Source: Colwellia maritima (lineage in GTDB: Bacteria > Pseudomonadota > Gammaproteobacteria > Enterobacterales > Alteromonadaceae). Taken from it: a stretch of 64,000 bases of DNA. Of this stretch, positions 54,051 through 64,000 are shown piece after piece. The stretch lies in the NCBI RefSeq assembly GCF_022669015.1, contig NZ_JAKKSL010000008.1:1-64000 (forward strand), given 5' to 3'. The notes under the pieces were generated by a model, which was not told the origin of the DNA, did not search any database, and saw only the letters and a list, made by a program, of their open reading frames with translations. Numbering within the stretch: position 1 is the first letter of the stretch; every line of letters starts with the position of its first letter. The position numbers were made by a program, and so were the translations under genes.

Positions 54051-54923
54051 TCAAGATTTACTCGATTTGGAATGATAGGCAATCAAAGGGTCTTTTTCTT
54101 CAGCTGTAGCTACCAACGCCAATGACTCTAAAAACAAAGAAAATAACTCAGGCTGTGATGATATATCCAGTTTAGGGTAGAGGTTTCTGCGATGAACCTT
54201 GATAGTCTCAATAGACAGGTTTAGTTTTACCGCCATCGATTTAGTCGAATGACCTTGCAATATTAGTTGCGCTACTTCGCATTCTCTATCGGTTAATAAG
54301 GAGCGACCAAAGTTTTGAAATGCAACCGAAAGCTGATTGTGCATAGTCACATCTTCACTGTGCTCCTGCCCTTGATTTACTATACTAGCCCACTGCTTTG
54401 TCAACATTACCGCCAACCACGGCGTAAAGCTCTCAAGTACAGCTAACTCTTCTGGTTGATAGTTTTTAGTGCTTGCTAACGATAAATGTAGGTAAGCGCC
54501 ATCTTGCAAAGCGAATAAGTAGCCCACTTCATCTTTCAAATTGGAAAACTGATAGTATTGATGAAAATAAGCACTTTCATAAAAATTATCGGAGACTATA
54601 TCTTTTAAATAATAAAAGCCCGTCGGTTTTCCGTCTTGAATAGCTAAATAAAATGGGTCTAATAAGTATGCCCCATCAACATATCGAGCTAGATCTCCGT
54701 CCTGAAAATAAATATCTTTTTTCGTTTCGCCATAAATTAAACGTGGACGAGCATTGGCGTGAAAGCTCATGACGGTCATATTATCAAAGGATACATACTT
54801 GGCAAGCATTCCCATAAGCACGTGACTAAATTCATCACTATTGAGATGGTTGGTTACTTCAGCTATGTCAGCAATAAGCCGCTGCAGGTTATTGTCAAAA
54901 GTCAGCACAATATTACTCATCAA
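54051..54923 (-). CDS. LuxR-family regulator 2
   Basis: Intact 290 residues. The C-terminal HTH is LTDRECEVAQLILQGHSTKSMAVKLNLSIETIKVHRRNLYPKLD; the N-terminal domain (GAYLLDPFYLAIQDGKPTGFYYL) is shared with LuxR 1, and no autoinducer-binding residues can be assigned. It converges on the aldehyde dehydrogenase gene. Both LuxR genes border the aminotransferase-dehydrogenase pair, so both may act on it. Confidence 0.88.
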   Translation of the reverse strand: MMSNIVLTFDNNLQRLIADIAEVTNHLNSDEFSHVLMGMLAKYVSFDNMTVMSFHANARPRLIYGETKKDIYFQDGDLARYVDGAYLLDPFYLAIQDGKPTGFYYLKDIVSDNFYESAYFHQYYQFSNLKDEVGYLFALQDGAYLHLSLASTKNYQPEELAVLESFTPWLAVMLTKQWASIVNQGQEHSEDVTMHNQLSVAFQNFGRSLLTDRECEVAQLILQGHSTKSMAVKLNLSIETIKVHRRNLYPKLDISSQPELFSLFLESLALVATAEEKDPLIAYHSKSSKS

Positions 54924-55142
54924 ATTAATAATACAATATTATGCCTGATCCATAGTGAAATTATCACCTTAAAAATTACTCTTTTATTTTAATAAAAAAA
55001 TAATCTTAAGTAGACAGGTTTACCTAAACATCTTTGAAAGTATAGTTACCAATAAAACAAAAATTAAATCCACGATACACTGATTTAGTAGAAAAAGTAT
55101 TGTGGGCTTAATCATGGGTGTGCTTGTGCACATTAAAATAAT

Positions 55143-56191
55143 TCACCTATTTACTGCTCGCTTTTTCACGCCACTTTGTGGCGTAAATCCATACCATTTT
55201 TTAAATGCCCGATAAAAGCTCGGCGGATGTTCGTAGCCCAACAGATAACTAATTTCCGGCAGTGGCAACACAGTAATTTCCAAATAATTTTTTGCCAACT
55301 CCATCCGAACCTCTATAACAATATTTTTATAACGCATACCGTCTTTTAATAATCGCCGATGAAACGTGTGAGGAGGTAGGCGAAACTGTTCTGCCATCTC
55401 TACCTGAGTAGGGAAATGACACTGCGGGTTTAGCAGTAATATTCTTCTCACCTGCTCCACCAGATCAGTTTGTTGATTCATTTGCGCACTAACCACCTGC
55501 CACTGTTGCTGACATAAACGGGCAGCTGAGGGATTAGCAGCGAGGCACCTTAACTCATACCAATGTTCGGGAAATGAGAGTTCTGTTAATGGTTGATCAA
55601 AAAGAATTTTACCGGGGAAAAATTCTTTATAACGCTCAGCATAAACGGGCTTGCTATATGCTAGTTTTATAGTCAAATCACTACTGTTAGCTACTTGTGG
55701 CAAACGTTGACAAACCCACTTCCAAGTACCCGTTAACCACTCCTCATACAAGTAACGCAGGTCACCATGAGTATGTGCCGGTGGTAGTAATTCCACTACT
55801 ACTCTACCCTCCCGAACCATGCGCCGACTACTTAACGGGTGCATTAATAACGAGGTGGTGTGAAAGGTCAGGTTCCATGATTGACGCAAGTTTTCAGCGC
55901 TGAGTAACGCATAGCCCAATACACCTAAATCAGTAATATCGTAACTATTTCCCACTGTAAATAAAATCCTGATGCTTGTAGCTGCGAGGCCGTTAACTCC
56001 AATAATTGGTAATAGTGCTGAAAGTTAAGCGTCTTCTTAGCGTGCTCATTTATCGGCAAGCTTACCCCAACCTGTTCCGAGAGCACCACCCAATCAACGG
56101 TCTGATTCACCTGTATAAGACACTGGCTAAAATGGCAATAAAAATTAGCGGCTATACGCTTAGCTTCTTGTTGGGCTGTTAATTGTTCCAC
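55143..56191 (-). pseudogene. AraC-family regulator (OruR-like) beside amidohydrolase copy 2, frameshifted
   Basis: About 349 residues over two frames (56191-55925 and 55955-55143). The N-terminal effector domain has SYDITDLGVLGYALLSAENLRQS; the C-terminal HTH has FRLPPHTFHRRLLKDGMRYKN, LPLPEISYLLGYEHPPSFYRAFKKWYGFTPQ. The frame breaks near 55950 (LQ then VGNSYD). It is divergent from amidohydrolase copy 2 with 137 bases between them, which hold two 17-bp direct repeats in AraC-operator geometry. 54924-55142 holds no gene. Confidence 0.87.
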
Positions 56192-56223
56192 TATTTACTT
56201 CTTTAAATAATATTTATACCCAA

Positions 56224-56261
56224 ATTGTCAATTAATGCTAGTTCATTGTCAATTAATGCTA
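56224..56261 (+). promoter_or_regulatory. AraC-type operator: two 17-bp direct repeats at 21-bp spacing
   Basis: ATTGTCAATTAATGCTA occurs at 56224-56240 and 56245-56261, perfect copies four bases apart. A possible promoter follows at once (TCAACA 56262-56267, 17 bases, TAGGCT 56285-56290), and the amidohydrolase ATG is at 56329. This is the arrangement of the araI half-sites. Confidence 0.7.
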
Positions 56262-56328
56262 TCAACACTAGCAACTAAACTTGTTAGGCTACAGCGAGAA
56301 AGTTGACTCATAGTAGGAGAAAATAGTA

Positions 56329-58081
56329 ATGAATAAACCTAAATCAACAAATTATCGCTCCACCCACACTGGGATATTGGTGGTAAAGCGGAGCTCGTTC
56401 TGGTAAACGCTCGTATTTATACGGTTAACCCTGAACAACCTTGGGCTGACTGTGTAGCGATTAAAGACGGCCAATTTATTGCGGTGGGTAATCGAGAAAC
56501 AATGACACCTCATATCGATCAGCATACTAAGGTTGTGGATCTGCAAGGTCGTTTTGCTATGCCTGGCTTATATGATATGCACACACATCCTGATCTAACG
56601 CTTGCTCCAGATTATTCAGGTTATTTAGATGTCGGGTTGGATAGCCCAACCCCTGAAGAAGTCAAACAAACGATAGTGGATTACGCCGAAGCCAAGCCTG
56701 ATGAAGAATGGATTTACGGCCAGTACTTTGTTCATTTCACTTTTCGCCAAGCAGGCCTCAAAGCAGGTAAAGAATGGTGGACAGTATTATCTCCGACCGT
56801 CCTATTGCCATTTTAGACCGATCTTGGGGTTCGATGATGGTGAATTCTAAAGCACTAGCACTAGCCAGAATAACCGCAGATACTCCTGATCCAGGTAACG
56901 GTTACATCGAACGTGACAGTATTACTGGCGAGCCTACTGGTATCTTAGTTGATGGTGCCTATGCACTTATTCATGGGGCTATGCCACCTACTCCTATGCA
57001 CGCGTTGTTGCGCGCTTACCGCGAAGGCATGCAGTATCAGAGCAGTCGTGGCGTAGTAGCAACCAAGTATGTACATGTTTGTGAGCACCGTTTAAATGCG
57101 CTTAGCACGCTCGACAAAGCGGGTGAAATGACACTCCGTGTCGAAGCGGCTATCAGTTGGCAAGATGATATTTTCCCAGTTAAACGACGGGAGCTTATCG
57201 TCGGTGAACGCCATTATTATCGCAGTGCTCGCTTTAATGCTAACGCAGTTAAATTTCATTTCGATGGAGTGCACGAAACACAGTCTTCTTACTTGTCGAC
57301 GCCTTGGCCCGGTGAAAGTACTTGGCGTGGTAGCCTGAATATGACCCCTGAGCATATTTGCGACATGGTGGTCGATTTGGATCGTAAAGGAATACGAGTG
57401 ATTGCCCATTGTACTGGCGATGGTTCATCTGATCTATTTCTTGATGCGGTTGCAGAAGCCCGTCGACTTAATGGCCCTAATGGCATGCGTCATCAATGCG
57501 CCCACTCCACGCTATTAATGGAAGAGAATCTAGTGCGATTTAACGCCTTGGATGTCACCGCAGAATTTTCTCCTGTACTTTGGTACCCATCCGACTTTTC
57601 TTATGCTCGCACTAAGGCCGGTGAAGAGAGAATTAAAAACATCTATAACTTCAAAGGGGTTATTGATCTTGGTGGCAATGCAGTTATGGGTACAGATTGG
57701 CCTGTCGCTAATATCAATCCTTGGGTTGGTTTTGAAACCATGATCACCCGAAAAAACCCATGGGGTGAGCGCGAAGAAACCTTCTATGGTTCAACGATAT
57801 CTATTGAGCAGGCTTTGCGTGTAATGACCATAAACGGAGCTTGGAGCATGGGTATAGATGACAAGGCCGGTAGTATTGAAGTGGGCAAGTCGGCTGATTT
57901 AATTGTATTAGATCGTAACCTTTTTGATTTAGAGCCTCAGGGTAATATGCACAATACTCAAGTAGATGTCACCTTAATAGAGGGCCAATTAGTTTGGGAC
58001 AGGCTAGAGCAGTTTAAGGCCTGCGGTTTAACAGCTGTGTGGCACAAAGATGAAGTGCCAGAATTTTATGACAAGATGTAA
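56329..58081 (+). pseudogene. amidohydrolase (YtcJ-like), copy 2, two frameshifts
   Basis: About 584 residues, full length. The ATG at 56329 follows AGGAGA by 8 bases; after about 10-15 codons a frameshift leads into ELVLVNARIYTVNPEQPWADC, the normal family start. Metal site blocks: YDMHTHPD, HCTGDGSSD, HQCAHST, MGTDWPVAN. A second indel near 56777 (one base lost in GAATGG-GGAC) breaks the frame before DSIISDRPIAILDRSWGSM. Copy 1 is intact at that place but broken at 12570, where copy 2 is intact. The AraC gene and operator upstream suggest inducible expression. Substrate unknown. Confidence 0.9.
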
Positions 58082-58126
58082 CCAATTCAATAATAAAATT
58101 TTCTTGTTGTTGATTTAAATAAAAAT

Positions 58127-58163
58127 CAGTTAAAGGCACTGCATGTATTTGTGCCTTTAACTG
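58127..58163. terminator. hairpin after amidohydrolase copy 2
   Basis: Same 12-bp stem as at 11604-11640 (CAGTTAAAGGCA / TGCCTTTAACTG). Confidence 0.7.
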
Positions 58164-58297
58164 TAAAACGTAATGGGGTTATGTGAATCTACTGAGTGGA
58201 TTAGTGACTCACTGCCTAAGAGATAATGGGCCAAACCTTAATATTAGTGAAGTAGAAAGAAATACCCTAGTCAGCGCTTAAACAGCCCAGAAGTTAA

Positions 58298-58492
58298 TTA
58301 TAAATCCTCAATATAAATACATTTTAGTTCAAGATAATCATCAACTCCATATTGAGAACCTTCTCTGCTGAGGCCTGACTCTTTAACGCCACCTAAAGGT
58401 ATGACTTCACTGATGATAGCGACCTCATAAGCCGAGCAGTCAAGAACTAAGCCAGAAATCCTATCTCGGTTTGTGCCCCGATATAACTTCAA
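58298..58492 (-). pseudogene. C-terminal remnant of a succinate-semialdehyde-type aldehyde dehydrogenase, copy 2
   Basis: The 64 residues are identical to the remnant at 11275-11469 (GGVKESGLSREGSQYG). No catalytic part remains. 58493-58687 is the matching spacer, with the same short inverted repeat. Confidence 0.72.
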
Positions 58493-58687
58493 TTGTCTAC
58501 ATAATAGTCAATACTACAACTGTAGACATGCACTCATTTTGTACGAATATCGCCCCCAAAACGAGATATACAAATTAAAACTGTTTTTCTTTAGTCAACT
58601 GTTGATTTACGAATACAACCTAATGTTGCACACATGAAGGTGGCAACTTTTGTAACTATCAGTATTTTCTAATCCCAATACTGGGAG

Positions 58688-59730
58688 TTACTTACTATTT
58701 TCTTGACGGTAAGCATTCGGATTGCTACCTGACCACTTGTGAAAACTATGAATAAAGGATGACGCATCACATAGGTTAAGTTTGTAGGCTATTTCCTCCA
58801 CTGTTAGTTCTGTGGTGGTCAAATAATGAGCCGCCAACTTATAACGGTATTCATTTTTTAGTTGCTGAAAACACGTACCTTCAATAGCTAGCCTTCTATG
58901 CAGTGTGCGTGTTGAAATGTTAAGTTTCTTTGCTATTTCTTCTTTGCTTGGCAGTCCATTCATTTCCATTGTCATAAACAGATGTTGCACCTTGCCCGCA
59001 TAAGTGACATGGTCTGCTAAATGGAGTTTAATAAGTTGCATTGGATTTTGAAAATAATGCGCAACTTGTTCATATTTAGCATTTATCGATGTTTGCAGAT
59101 GATATTCATCAAACTCAAAACCCAAATAATCAGAGTTAAAGACCAGTTTAGTGTTATACAACAGTTTATATTCCTCGCCATAGGAAGGCTTCCCATGGGG
59201 AACAAATGATTTATAGATATGGATGCGTTTATTAATTAACATACAAACTAGTCGGTAAAAGACCATGATATAAATTTCAGCGATAATCCCCTGCTTTATA
59301 GTCGGGATAAAATCGATATAAATACATAATGTCGCTTTTCCCCCTCTTCGTTTTAATTGAAGTTTTAATGGCCCAAGGGTCAAGTTGTAAAATTCTTCAA
59401 TAGTGGTCAATGCACTCAGCAAGTTTTTAGCGTGGCAACCCAATTTGCATGCAAATAAGGTTGTGCCCTTAGCTAATGGTGATGTCGCGGTATGCAGTAG
59501 TTCATCATTAGTTTGATCATACAAAAAAAAGAACGCATCTTCCAAATACTTTAAAGGTAACCTTGAGCGCTGTTCTCGCTCTTTTTTTTCAAACCAATGT
59601 GACTATCCAGTGTTTGCACGGGTATGTCATGACAGGCCGCTATTTTTTCAAACTCCACTAGCGTTTGAAAAGGCATAGTGATCTCTTTTTCCATAAACAA
59701 ACCAGAATTATTGATTAACTTAATATTCAT
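58688..59730 (-). CDS. AraC-family regulator (OruR/ArgR-like), copy 2, frameshifted near its start
   Basis: The long frame runs from a TTG at 59545 (285 residues); an upstream frame from an ATG at 59730 adds the missing N-terminus after the same shift as in copy 1. HTH: NISTRTLHRRLAIEGTCF and LTVEEIAYKLNLCDASSF, then HKWSGSNPNAYR. The first ~110 residues are identical to copy 1, while the second half carries many replacements (NTKLVFNSDYLG against NNKLVYNSDFLG), so the regulators may differ in signal or DNA affinity. Confidence 0.82.
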
Positions 59731-59966
59731 TGTGGCATTTTATTTAATTAAAAGAGACAAAAACAATTACAAGGGCCGCACAACACAATTCTACGCTAAT
59801 CGTGCACCCCTTATTATGCGTATAAAAAAGATAGTTTGCTTCACTAATGAGAGTCTTGATGTAATGCTGATATAGTCTGCATCGGTTTTAGTCTTAACCC
59901 ATGCATATACTCGCCAATCATTTTCAAGTAAATTTAACTCAGTACAAAAAACAACTAAAGATTTAA

Positions 59967-59995
59967 TAAAACCTACTTATTTTACACAAGCAGGC
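59967..59995 (-). terminator. intrinsic terminator after TonB receptor copy 2
   Basis: On the minus strand GCCTGCTTGT pairs with ATAAGTAGGT through seven normal and three G-U pairs, then TTTATT. It is the diverged counterpart of 9767-9796. 59731-59966 is AT-rich spacer without a gene. Confidence 0.65.
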
Positions 59996-60004
59996 TTTTG
60001 TGAA

Positions 60005-62407
60005 CTAAAAGCTCAAACCAAACTCAAGATTAATCCTACGGTTTTTTTGATGCAAACCGTTGAGATAAGCCCCTGTGTTAAGTGGGATCTTAGAGATGTA
60101 GATCTCATAATCTTCATCAAAGAGGTTATTGACCGTCAGTGCTACATGCCAGTTACTGTCCATAGGAGTCACTTTTAAACGATAATCAACTAGAGCATAA
60201 CCATCTTGCATCAAACCCTGTTCGTTATCAGAGTCAATTGTATGTTCAGACTTGTAACTCACGCTTAGCATATTCGACACTTCATAGTTATCCATAACTT
60301 CAGTCAGATGCTCTGCTGCCACAACCGCTGAAAACTCTGGCACCCAAGCCAGATTGTCTCCAGACCAATCACACTTGCCGTTTTCGTCCGCTTCACCTTT
60401 GTATACTTCAGTTAAACTACAGGCAGCGCCCTCAAACTTGTCATAGTAAAAATCTAAATACTCAGCATTGGCTGTAATGCTTAGGTCATCGGTAGCTTGC
60501 CAAATAAACTCTACATCAATACCTTTTTGTATAGCCTTACCCGCATTACCAACGTTGAATCCGATAGAACCATTGAAAATGGAGGTCTGCAAGTCATCAT
60601 AAGTGCCATAGAACACGCCAACATTCAAACGCATATCATCCCAGTCAGACTTAAAGCCGATTTCGTACGCGGTAACCTGTTCATCTTCAAATTGGGTATC
60701 TTCCGGTGTCCCGGCACTTGGACCAGGCGAAGTACCCGGCGGTGATGCAGATGAAGGACCTTCATACAGAGTATCGAAACCACCGGCCTTGGCACCGTCA
60801 GCAAAATTAACATAGCCCATAAAGGTATCTGTGAAGAAGTAACTTGCGCCGGCTTGTACCATAGTGTGACTTTCTTCGCGCTTCATGTTCTCAAACTCAT
60901 GCGGCGCACCTACCGATTTCAAAGCGCCCCAATAACTCAGCAAAGCCGGAGTCAAGCCCGCATAAGGGTGACCATCAGGGAAAGCAGGACGAGTATCTAC
61001 CGTTCCATCGATATTAAGAAGAGTTAACCCTTGTGTAGCGGTTTTTTCGATATCGCTATACCGCACACCTAAGGTCAATGAAAGTTTGTCTGTTGCCTGA
61101 TAGTCTACTTGAGCAAAAATCGCGCTTTGTTCTGTTTTTTGTTCAAGATAATTTGAACGAGTAAAGTTTGGCACACCTAGTTGAGTTAAATGAAAATCAG
61201 AATCGAAGCCGGTATTAAAATCAGCATCTTGATAATAGAATCCCGCCATCAAATTAATTTGGTCATTGACAACAATATCAATGCGCAGTTCTTGAGAAAA
61301 TTGTTCATAATCTTCAGGTACACTTGTTGATATTAAATCAGAGGGCGTTATATCAACATCAAGTGTATGGAAGTAGTCATAACTACTATCCGCAGTAATA
61401 GAGGTTATTGTTGTATCATCATTTACAGACCAAACTACCTCTAACATGGTTTCTTCGTTTTCGTTTTTATTACCAGAAGGACCATTATTAAAAATAGCAT
61501 CGTCATTACCAATATTTAATTCGCCAGTACCAATGCCAAATGATGCTAGTGGCGAATTTTCAAATTCAGAGAAATCTGGATTAACATGACTGTAAATAGC
61601 TAACGATTCACCGAATTTTTCAAACGTGCCCTGTTCGTGACGTAGATAAAAATGTAACTCATCTGTTGCTTCCCAAACTGCGCCTATACGAAAAGCCGAA
61701 TCTTCAAAATAAAATTCATCTTTTCCAGTGTAGTGGTTAAATGCCTGACCTTGATTTTGATCACGCCATTTACCGATACGGAGGGCAAATTCATCCGTTA
61801 CCGGGATATTAATACCACCCAAGATCTGAGCTTCTTCATATTCAGACTCATATTTAACCGTAAACTCACCATTTAAATCATCACCAACATCAGGTCGATT
61901 AGTAATCATACTGATTGCGCCACCAACCGAACTGTTACCATATAACGTTACCTGCGGTCCTTTTAGTACCTCAACACGTTGCATATCAAAGATACCTGAA
62001 CGCTGCCGGTTCATTCGGCCACGATACACACCATCGACATAAGTACCAACAGATTGCTCAAATGACTGGTTATCGCCTGACGATACACCACGCAGTGAGA
62101 GTCGACTGTGGTTAGCCAGTTGCGGCTGTTCCAAACCAGGTACGTATTTAGATAAGTCTTCAACAGTGTGCACCCCCATAGCTTGAATGTTCTCACCGGT
62201 AACAGCATTTATGCTACTTGGCACTGTCTGGACAGATTCAATACGCTTACGTGCTGTGACTTCAATAACTTCAAGTGCAGAACCTTTTGCCTTAACATCC
62301 TTTGCTTCTTTAACTTCTTCTTGAGCAAAACTTGCAAATGAAGCCGAGCTTAACACTATACACAATACCTTGGCGATTGGTGTTTTTGGAAAATGCTTAA
62401 TATTCAT
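60005..62407 (-). CDS. TonB-dependent outer membrane receptor, copy 2 (intact)
   Basis: Intact 800 residues: signal peptide ending near ASFAQE, TonB box EVIEVTARK, plug (QTVPSSINAVTGENI, LSLRGVSSGD, VEVLKGPQVTLYGNSSVGG) and a barrel ending INLEFGLSF. Its mid part (from FHLTQLGVPNFTRS to CSLTEVY, about 260 residues) differs from copy 1 at about two positions only, while the region before it and the last ~130 residues carry many changes (about 30 in the last 130, counted by eye). It has two extra residue groups after the signal peptide (VKEAKD). Ligand unknown; neighbours suggest an organic carbon source. Confidence 0.93.
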   Translation of the reverse strand: MNIKHFPKTPIAKVLCIVLSSASFASFAQEEVKEAKDVKAKGSALEVIEVTARKRIESVQTVPSSINAVTGENIQAMGVHTVEDLSKYVPGLEQPQLANHSRLSLRGVSSGDNQSFEQSVGTYVDGVYRGRMNRQRSGIFDMQRVEVLKGPQVTLYGNSSVGGAISMITNRPDVGDDLNGEFTVKYESEYEEAQILGGINIPVTDEFALRIGKWRDQNQGQAFNHYTGKDEFYFEDSAFRIGAVWEATDELHFYLRHEQGTFEKFGESLAIYSHVNPDFSEFENSPLASFGIGTGELNIGNDDAIFNNGPSGNKNENEETMLEVVWSVNDDTTITSITADSSYDYFHTLDVDITPSDLISTSVPEDYEQFSQELRIDIVVNDQINLMAGFYYQDADFNTGFDSDFHLTQLGVPNFTRSNYLEQKTEQSAIFAQVDYQATDKLSLTLGVRYSDIEKTATQGLTLLNIDGTVDTRPAFPDGHPYAGLTPALLSYWGALKSVGAPHEFENMKREESHTMVQAGASYFFTDTFMGYVNFADGAKAGGFDTLYEGPSSASPPGTSPGPSAGTPEDTQFEDEQVTAYEIGFKSDWDDMRLNVGVFYGTYDDLQTSIFNGSIGFNVGNAGKAIQKGIDVEFIWQATDDLSITANAEYLDFYYDKFEGAACSLTEVYKGEADENGKCDWSGDNLAWVPEFSAVVAAEHLTEVMDNYEVSNMLSVSYKSEHTIDSDNEQGLMQDGYALVDYRLKVTPMDSNWHVALTVNNLFDEDYEIYISKIPLNTGAYLNGLHQKNRRINLEFGLSF

Positions 62408-62965
62408 AATGTATTACCTGCCTTAAATTCGTTATATTGCACTAAATATTAGTTACAATTTATTATTCTTGTCTTTACAACTTAACAGAGACTAAGAAAT
62501 ACACTTGTGTTTTTATAGGCCACGATGTGGACTTTAAAGGCCTAATTTTACATGTAGGATTTTGAATGGTTTTTCACAAAGACATCAACTGATCTAAAGC
62601 TAAATAGTCTAATAGCACGAGCAGTTTCGAGTGTTCACGGTTTGTTTACTATAAGAAAAATTGGTAATTATTCCGGCTTCAAGAAATTTCTTAAATTAGC
62701 AGCAATCATCTTGTACTTCTTTTATTTATCTCAAAATAATCTACAAAATAGAACTGTGATAACCAATAAGCACTCCTAATTTAAAACAACGAGTGATTAT
62801 TTAAATATGCTCAGTTCATTAGTTTATAAACTTCAGACCGTAAAATTGACACTTTATAGTTGTAATTTTAAGCCAAACTATCGAATCCATTGACACATTA
62901 CCCCATGAGATTATTTAAATTGAGATGCTAGCCTTTTAGCAAGTCAAAATTAAGGGTCACTTGGA
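62408..62965. promoter_or_regulatory. divergent intergenic region, TonB receptor copy 2 / thiolase copy 2
   Basis: Counterpart of 6801-7359. The ~120 bases next to the receptor are diverged; the rest is near-identical. No gene. Confidence 0.55.
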
Positions 62966-64000
62966 ATGTCAAATATATATATAGTCGGTGTCGGAATGAC
63001 ACCATTTGGTCGTCATATCGAACGCAGTATGGAAAGTCTATGTGATGAAGCATTAGACGCAGCGATAAAAGATGTTGGTTGTGAAAAATCAGATATCGGT
63101 ACCGCTTTTTATTCAGGAACCACTCAAGGTCATCTTCAAGGACAAACCTTTATCCCTGGTCAAGTCTATCTAAGCAAAATTGGTATACAAGGCATTCCTG
63201 TATTTAATGTTGAGAATGGCTGTACCGGCTCTTCTGGTTTTCATCTCGCTGTTCAAATGTTAAAAGCGGGAAGCTGTGATGTGGCATTAGCCATTGGCGC
63301 TGAAAAAATGAACATTACTGATAAAGCAAGAATGTTTTCTGTTTTTGACGGCGCTTGGGATTTATCTGAACCCGATGCAAATTTAGCAAGGTTGTTAGCT
63401 CCTGCAAAAGATTTTGTTGTGCCAGAAGGTCATGAGTCTGACCGTCCTTATAGCGTATTTATGTCTGTATATGCCGCATTTGCTCGTGCTCATATGCATA
63501 AGTATGGTACCACTCAACGCCAAATAGCGGCTGTTTCAGCAAAAAACCACCAACATTCTACGCACAATCCTCTGTCTCAATTTCAACAAGCCTATTCGAT
63601 TGAAGAAGTATTGAATGCGCCACCTATTACTTACCCACTGACATTACCCATGTGTGCGCCAATTTCTGATGGTGCAGCTGCAGTAATCGTTTGTAACGAA
63701 GATGGGCTTAAACGCATTGGCTCTGACAAAAATCGCGCCATCAAAGTGTTAGCGACAGTTACTCGAAGTGCAACTGATCGCTCTTATTCAAATCCTGAGT
63801 TACATTGCGCTCATTTATGTGCAATGGAAGCCTATGAGCAAGCAGGCGTTGGTCCTCAAGATATGGATGTCTCGGAAGTACACGATGCAACAGCTATGGG
63901 TGAAATACTGCATGCAGAAAATCTTGGACTAGTGCCTTTCGGTGAAGCAGGTCCAAAGCAGCTGAGCGAGGTGACTTTAGCATTGGTGGACGTATACCAA
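62966..64000 (+). CDS. thiolase-family protein, copy 2, partial (runs off the window)
   Basis: Starts MSNIYIVGVGMTPFGRHIER at the ATG at 62966 and keeps the nucleophile in VENGCTGSSG and the VHDAT histidine. It lacks the alanine after the cysteine that copy 1 has. Near 63955 GGTCCAAAGCAG replaces GGTCCGGCAG, two bases longer, which shifts the frame for the last ~15 codons in view; an error or a true defect cannot be told apart. If arm 2 continues like arm 1, the acyl-CoA operon may also be repeated beyond the window. Confidence 0.87.
   Translation, partial: MSNIYIVGVGMTPFGRHIERSMESLCDEALDAAIKDVGCEKSDIGTAFYSGTTQGHLQGQTFIPGQVYLSKIGIQGIPVFNVENGCTGSSGFHLAVQMLKAGSCDVALAIGAEKMNITDKARMFSVFDGAWDLSEPDANLARLLAPAKDFVVPEGHESDRPYSVFMSVYAAFARAHMHKYGTTQRQIAAVSAKNHQHSTHNPLSQFQQAYSIEEVLNAPPITYPLTLPMCAPISDGAAAVIVCNEDGLKRIGSDKNRAIKVLATVTRSATDRSYSNPELHCAHLCAMEAYEQAGVGPQDMDVSEVHDATAMGEILHAENLGLVPFGEAGPKQLSEVTLALVDVYQ

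Larger units (their letters stand above)
56463..64000 (-). repeat. inverted duplication, arm 2
   Basis: Reverse-orientation counterpart of 5764-13309, starting at the base where arm 1 is cut by Tn3 element A and still matching at the window end. Carries amidohydrolase, dehydrogenase remnant, AraC, TonB receptor and thiolase. Confidence 0.9.

Overview
The window reads as accessory DNA of an AT-rich, probably marine gammaproteobacterium (Alteromonadales-like; this is inference). The support is the style of the genes: TonB receptors, OruR-type AraC and LuxR regulators, a PEP-CTERM protein, and acyl-CoA catabolism next to many transposons. No tRNA, rRNA or CRISPR array was seen. A very large number of genes are broken by single-base indels while their downstream frame stays conserved. 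I mark these as one gene each; many may be assembly errors rather than true pseudogenes.

Layout. (1) 1-6.8 kb, minus strand: one operon for acyl-CoA breakdown (thiolase, acyl-CoA dehydrogenase, SDR, enoyl-CoA hydratase, alpha-methylacyl-CoA racemase/CoA-transferase, aldehyde dehydrogenase). (2) 5.76-13.31 kb and 56.46-64.0 kb: two arms of a ~7.5 kb inverted duplication, each with thiolase, TonB-dependent receptor, AraC regulator, an aldehyde dehydrogenase remnant and an amidohydrolase. The arms are mosaics of near-identical and clearly diverged blocks. (3) 13.31-16.52 and 34.39-37.60 kb: two copies in the same orientation of a 3.2 kb resolvase-less Tn3-family element whose transposase is split into two ORFs. 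(4) 16.52-25.36 kb: a GC-rich segment with an SDR, two cutinase-like polyesterases, a type-B carboxylesterase lipoprotein and an IS3 remnant, bounded by two copies of the right end of one IS91-family element. (5) 25.4-33.4 kb: L-serine dehydratase, TetR with an RND efflux operon, IS110 remnant, truncated sulfurtransferase. (6) 33.4-34.4 kb: a gene-free stretch full of inverted repeats. (7) 37.84-46.36 kb: a complete 8.5 kb Tn3-family transposon (37-bp terminal repeats, resolvase, res site, tnpA) carrying a patatin-like lipase, a PEP-CTERM protein and a nested IS1595-family IS with perfect 8-bp target duplication. (8) 46.4-56.3 kb: a 5'-truncated amidohydrolase, G3E metallochaperone GTPase, MFS transporter, class III aminotransferase, aldehyde dehydrogenase and three regulators (two LuxR, one AraC).

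How the genes could work together (inference): amidohydrolases release an amine or acid, the aminotransferase and aldehyde dehydrogenase turn the amine into an acid, and the CoA-transferase/racemase, acyl-CoA dehydrogenase, hydratase, SDR and thiolase carry the acid through beta-oxidation. The TonB receptors and MFS protein would be the import steps. The AraC gene beside the second amidohydrolase faces two 17-bp direct repeats spaced 21 bp apart, the geometry of a classical AraC operator.
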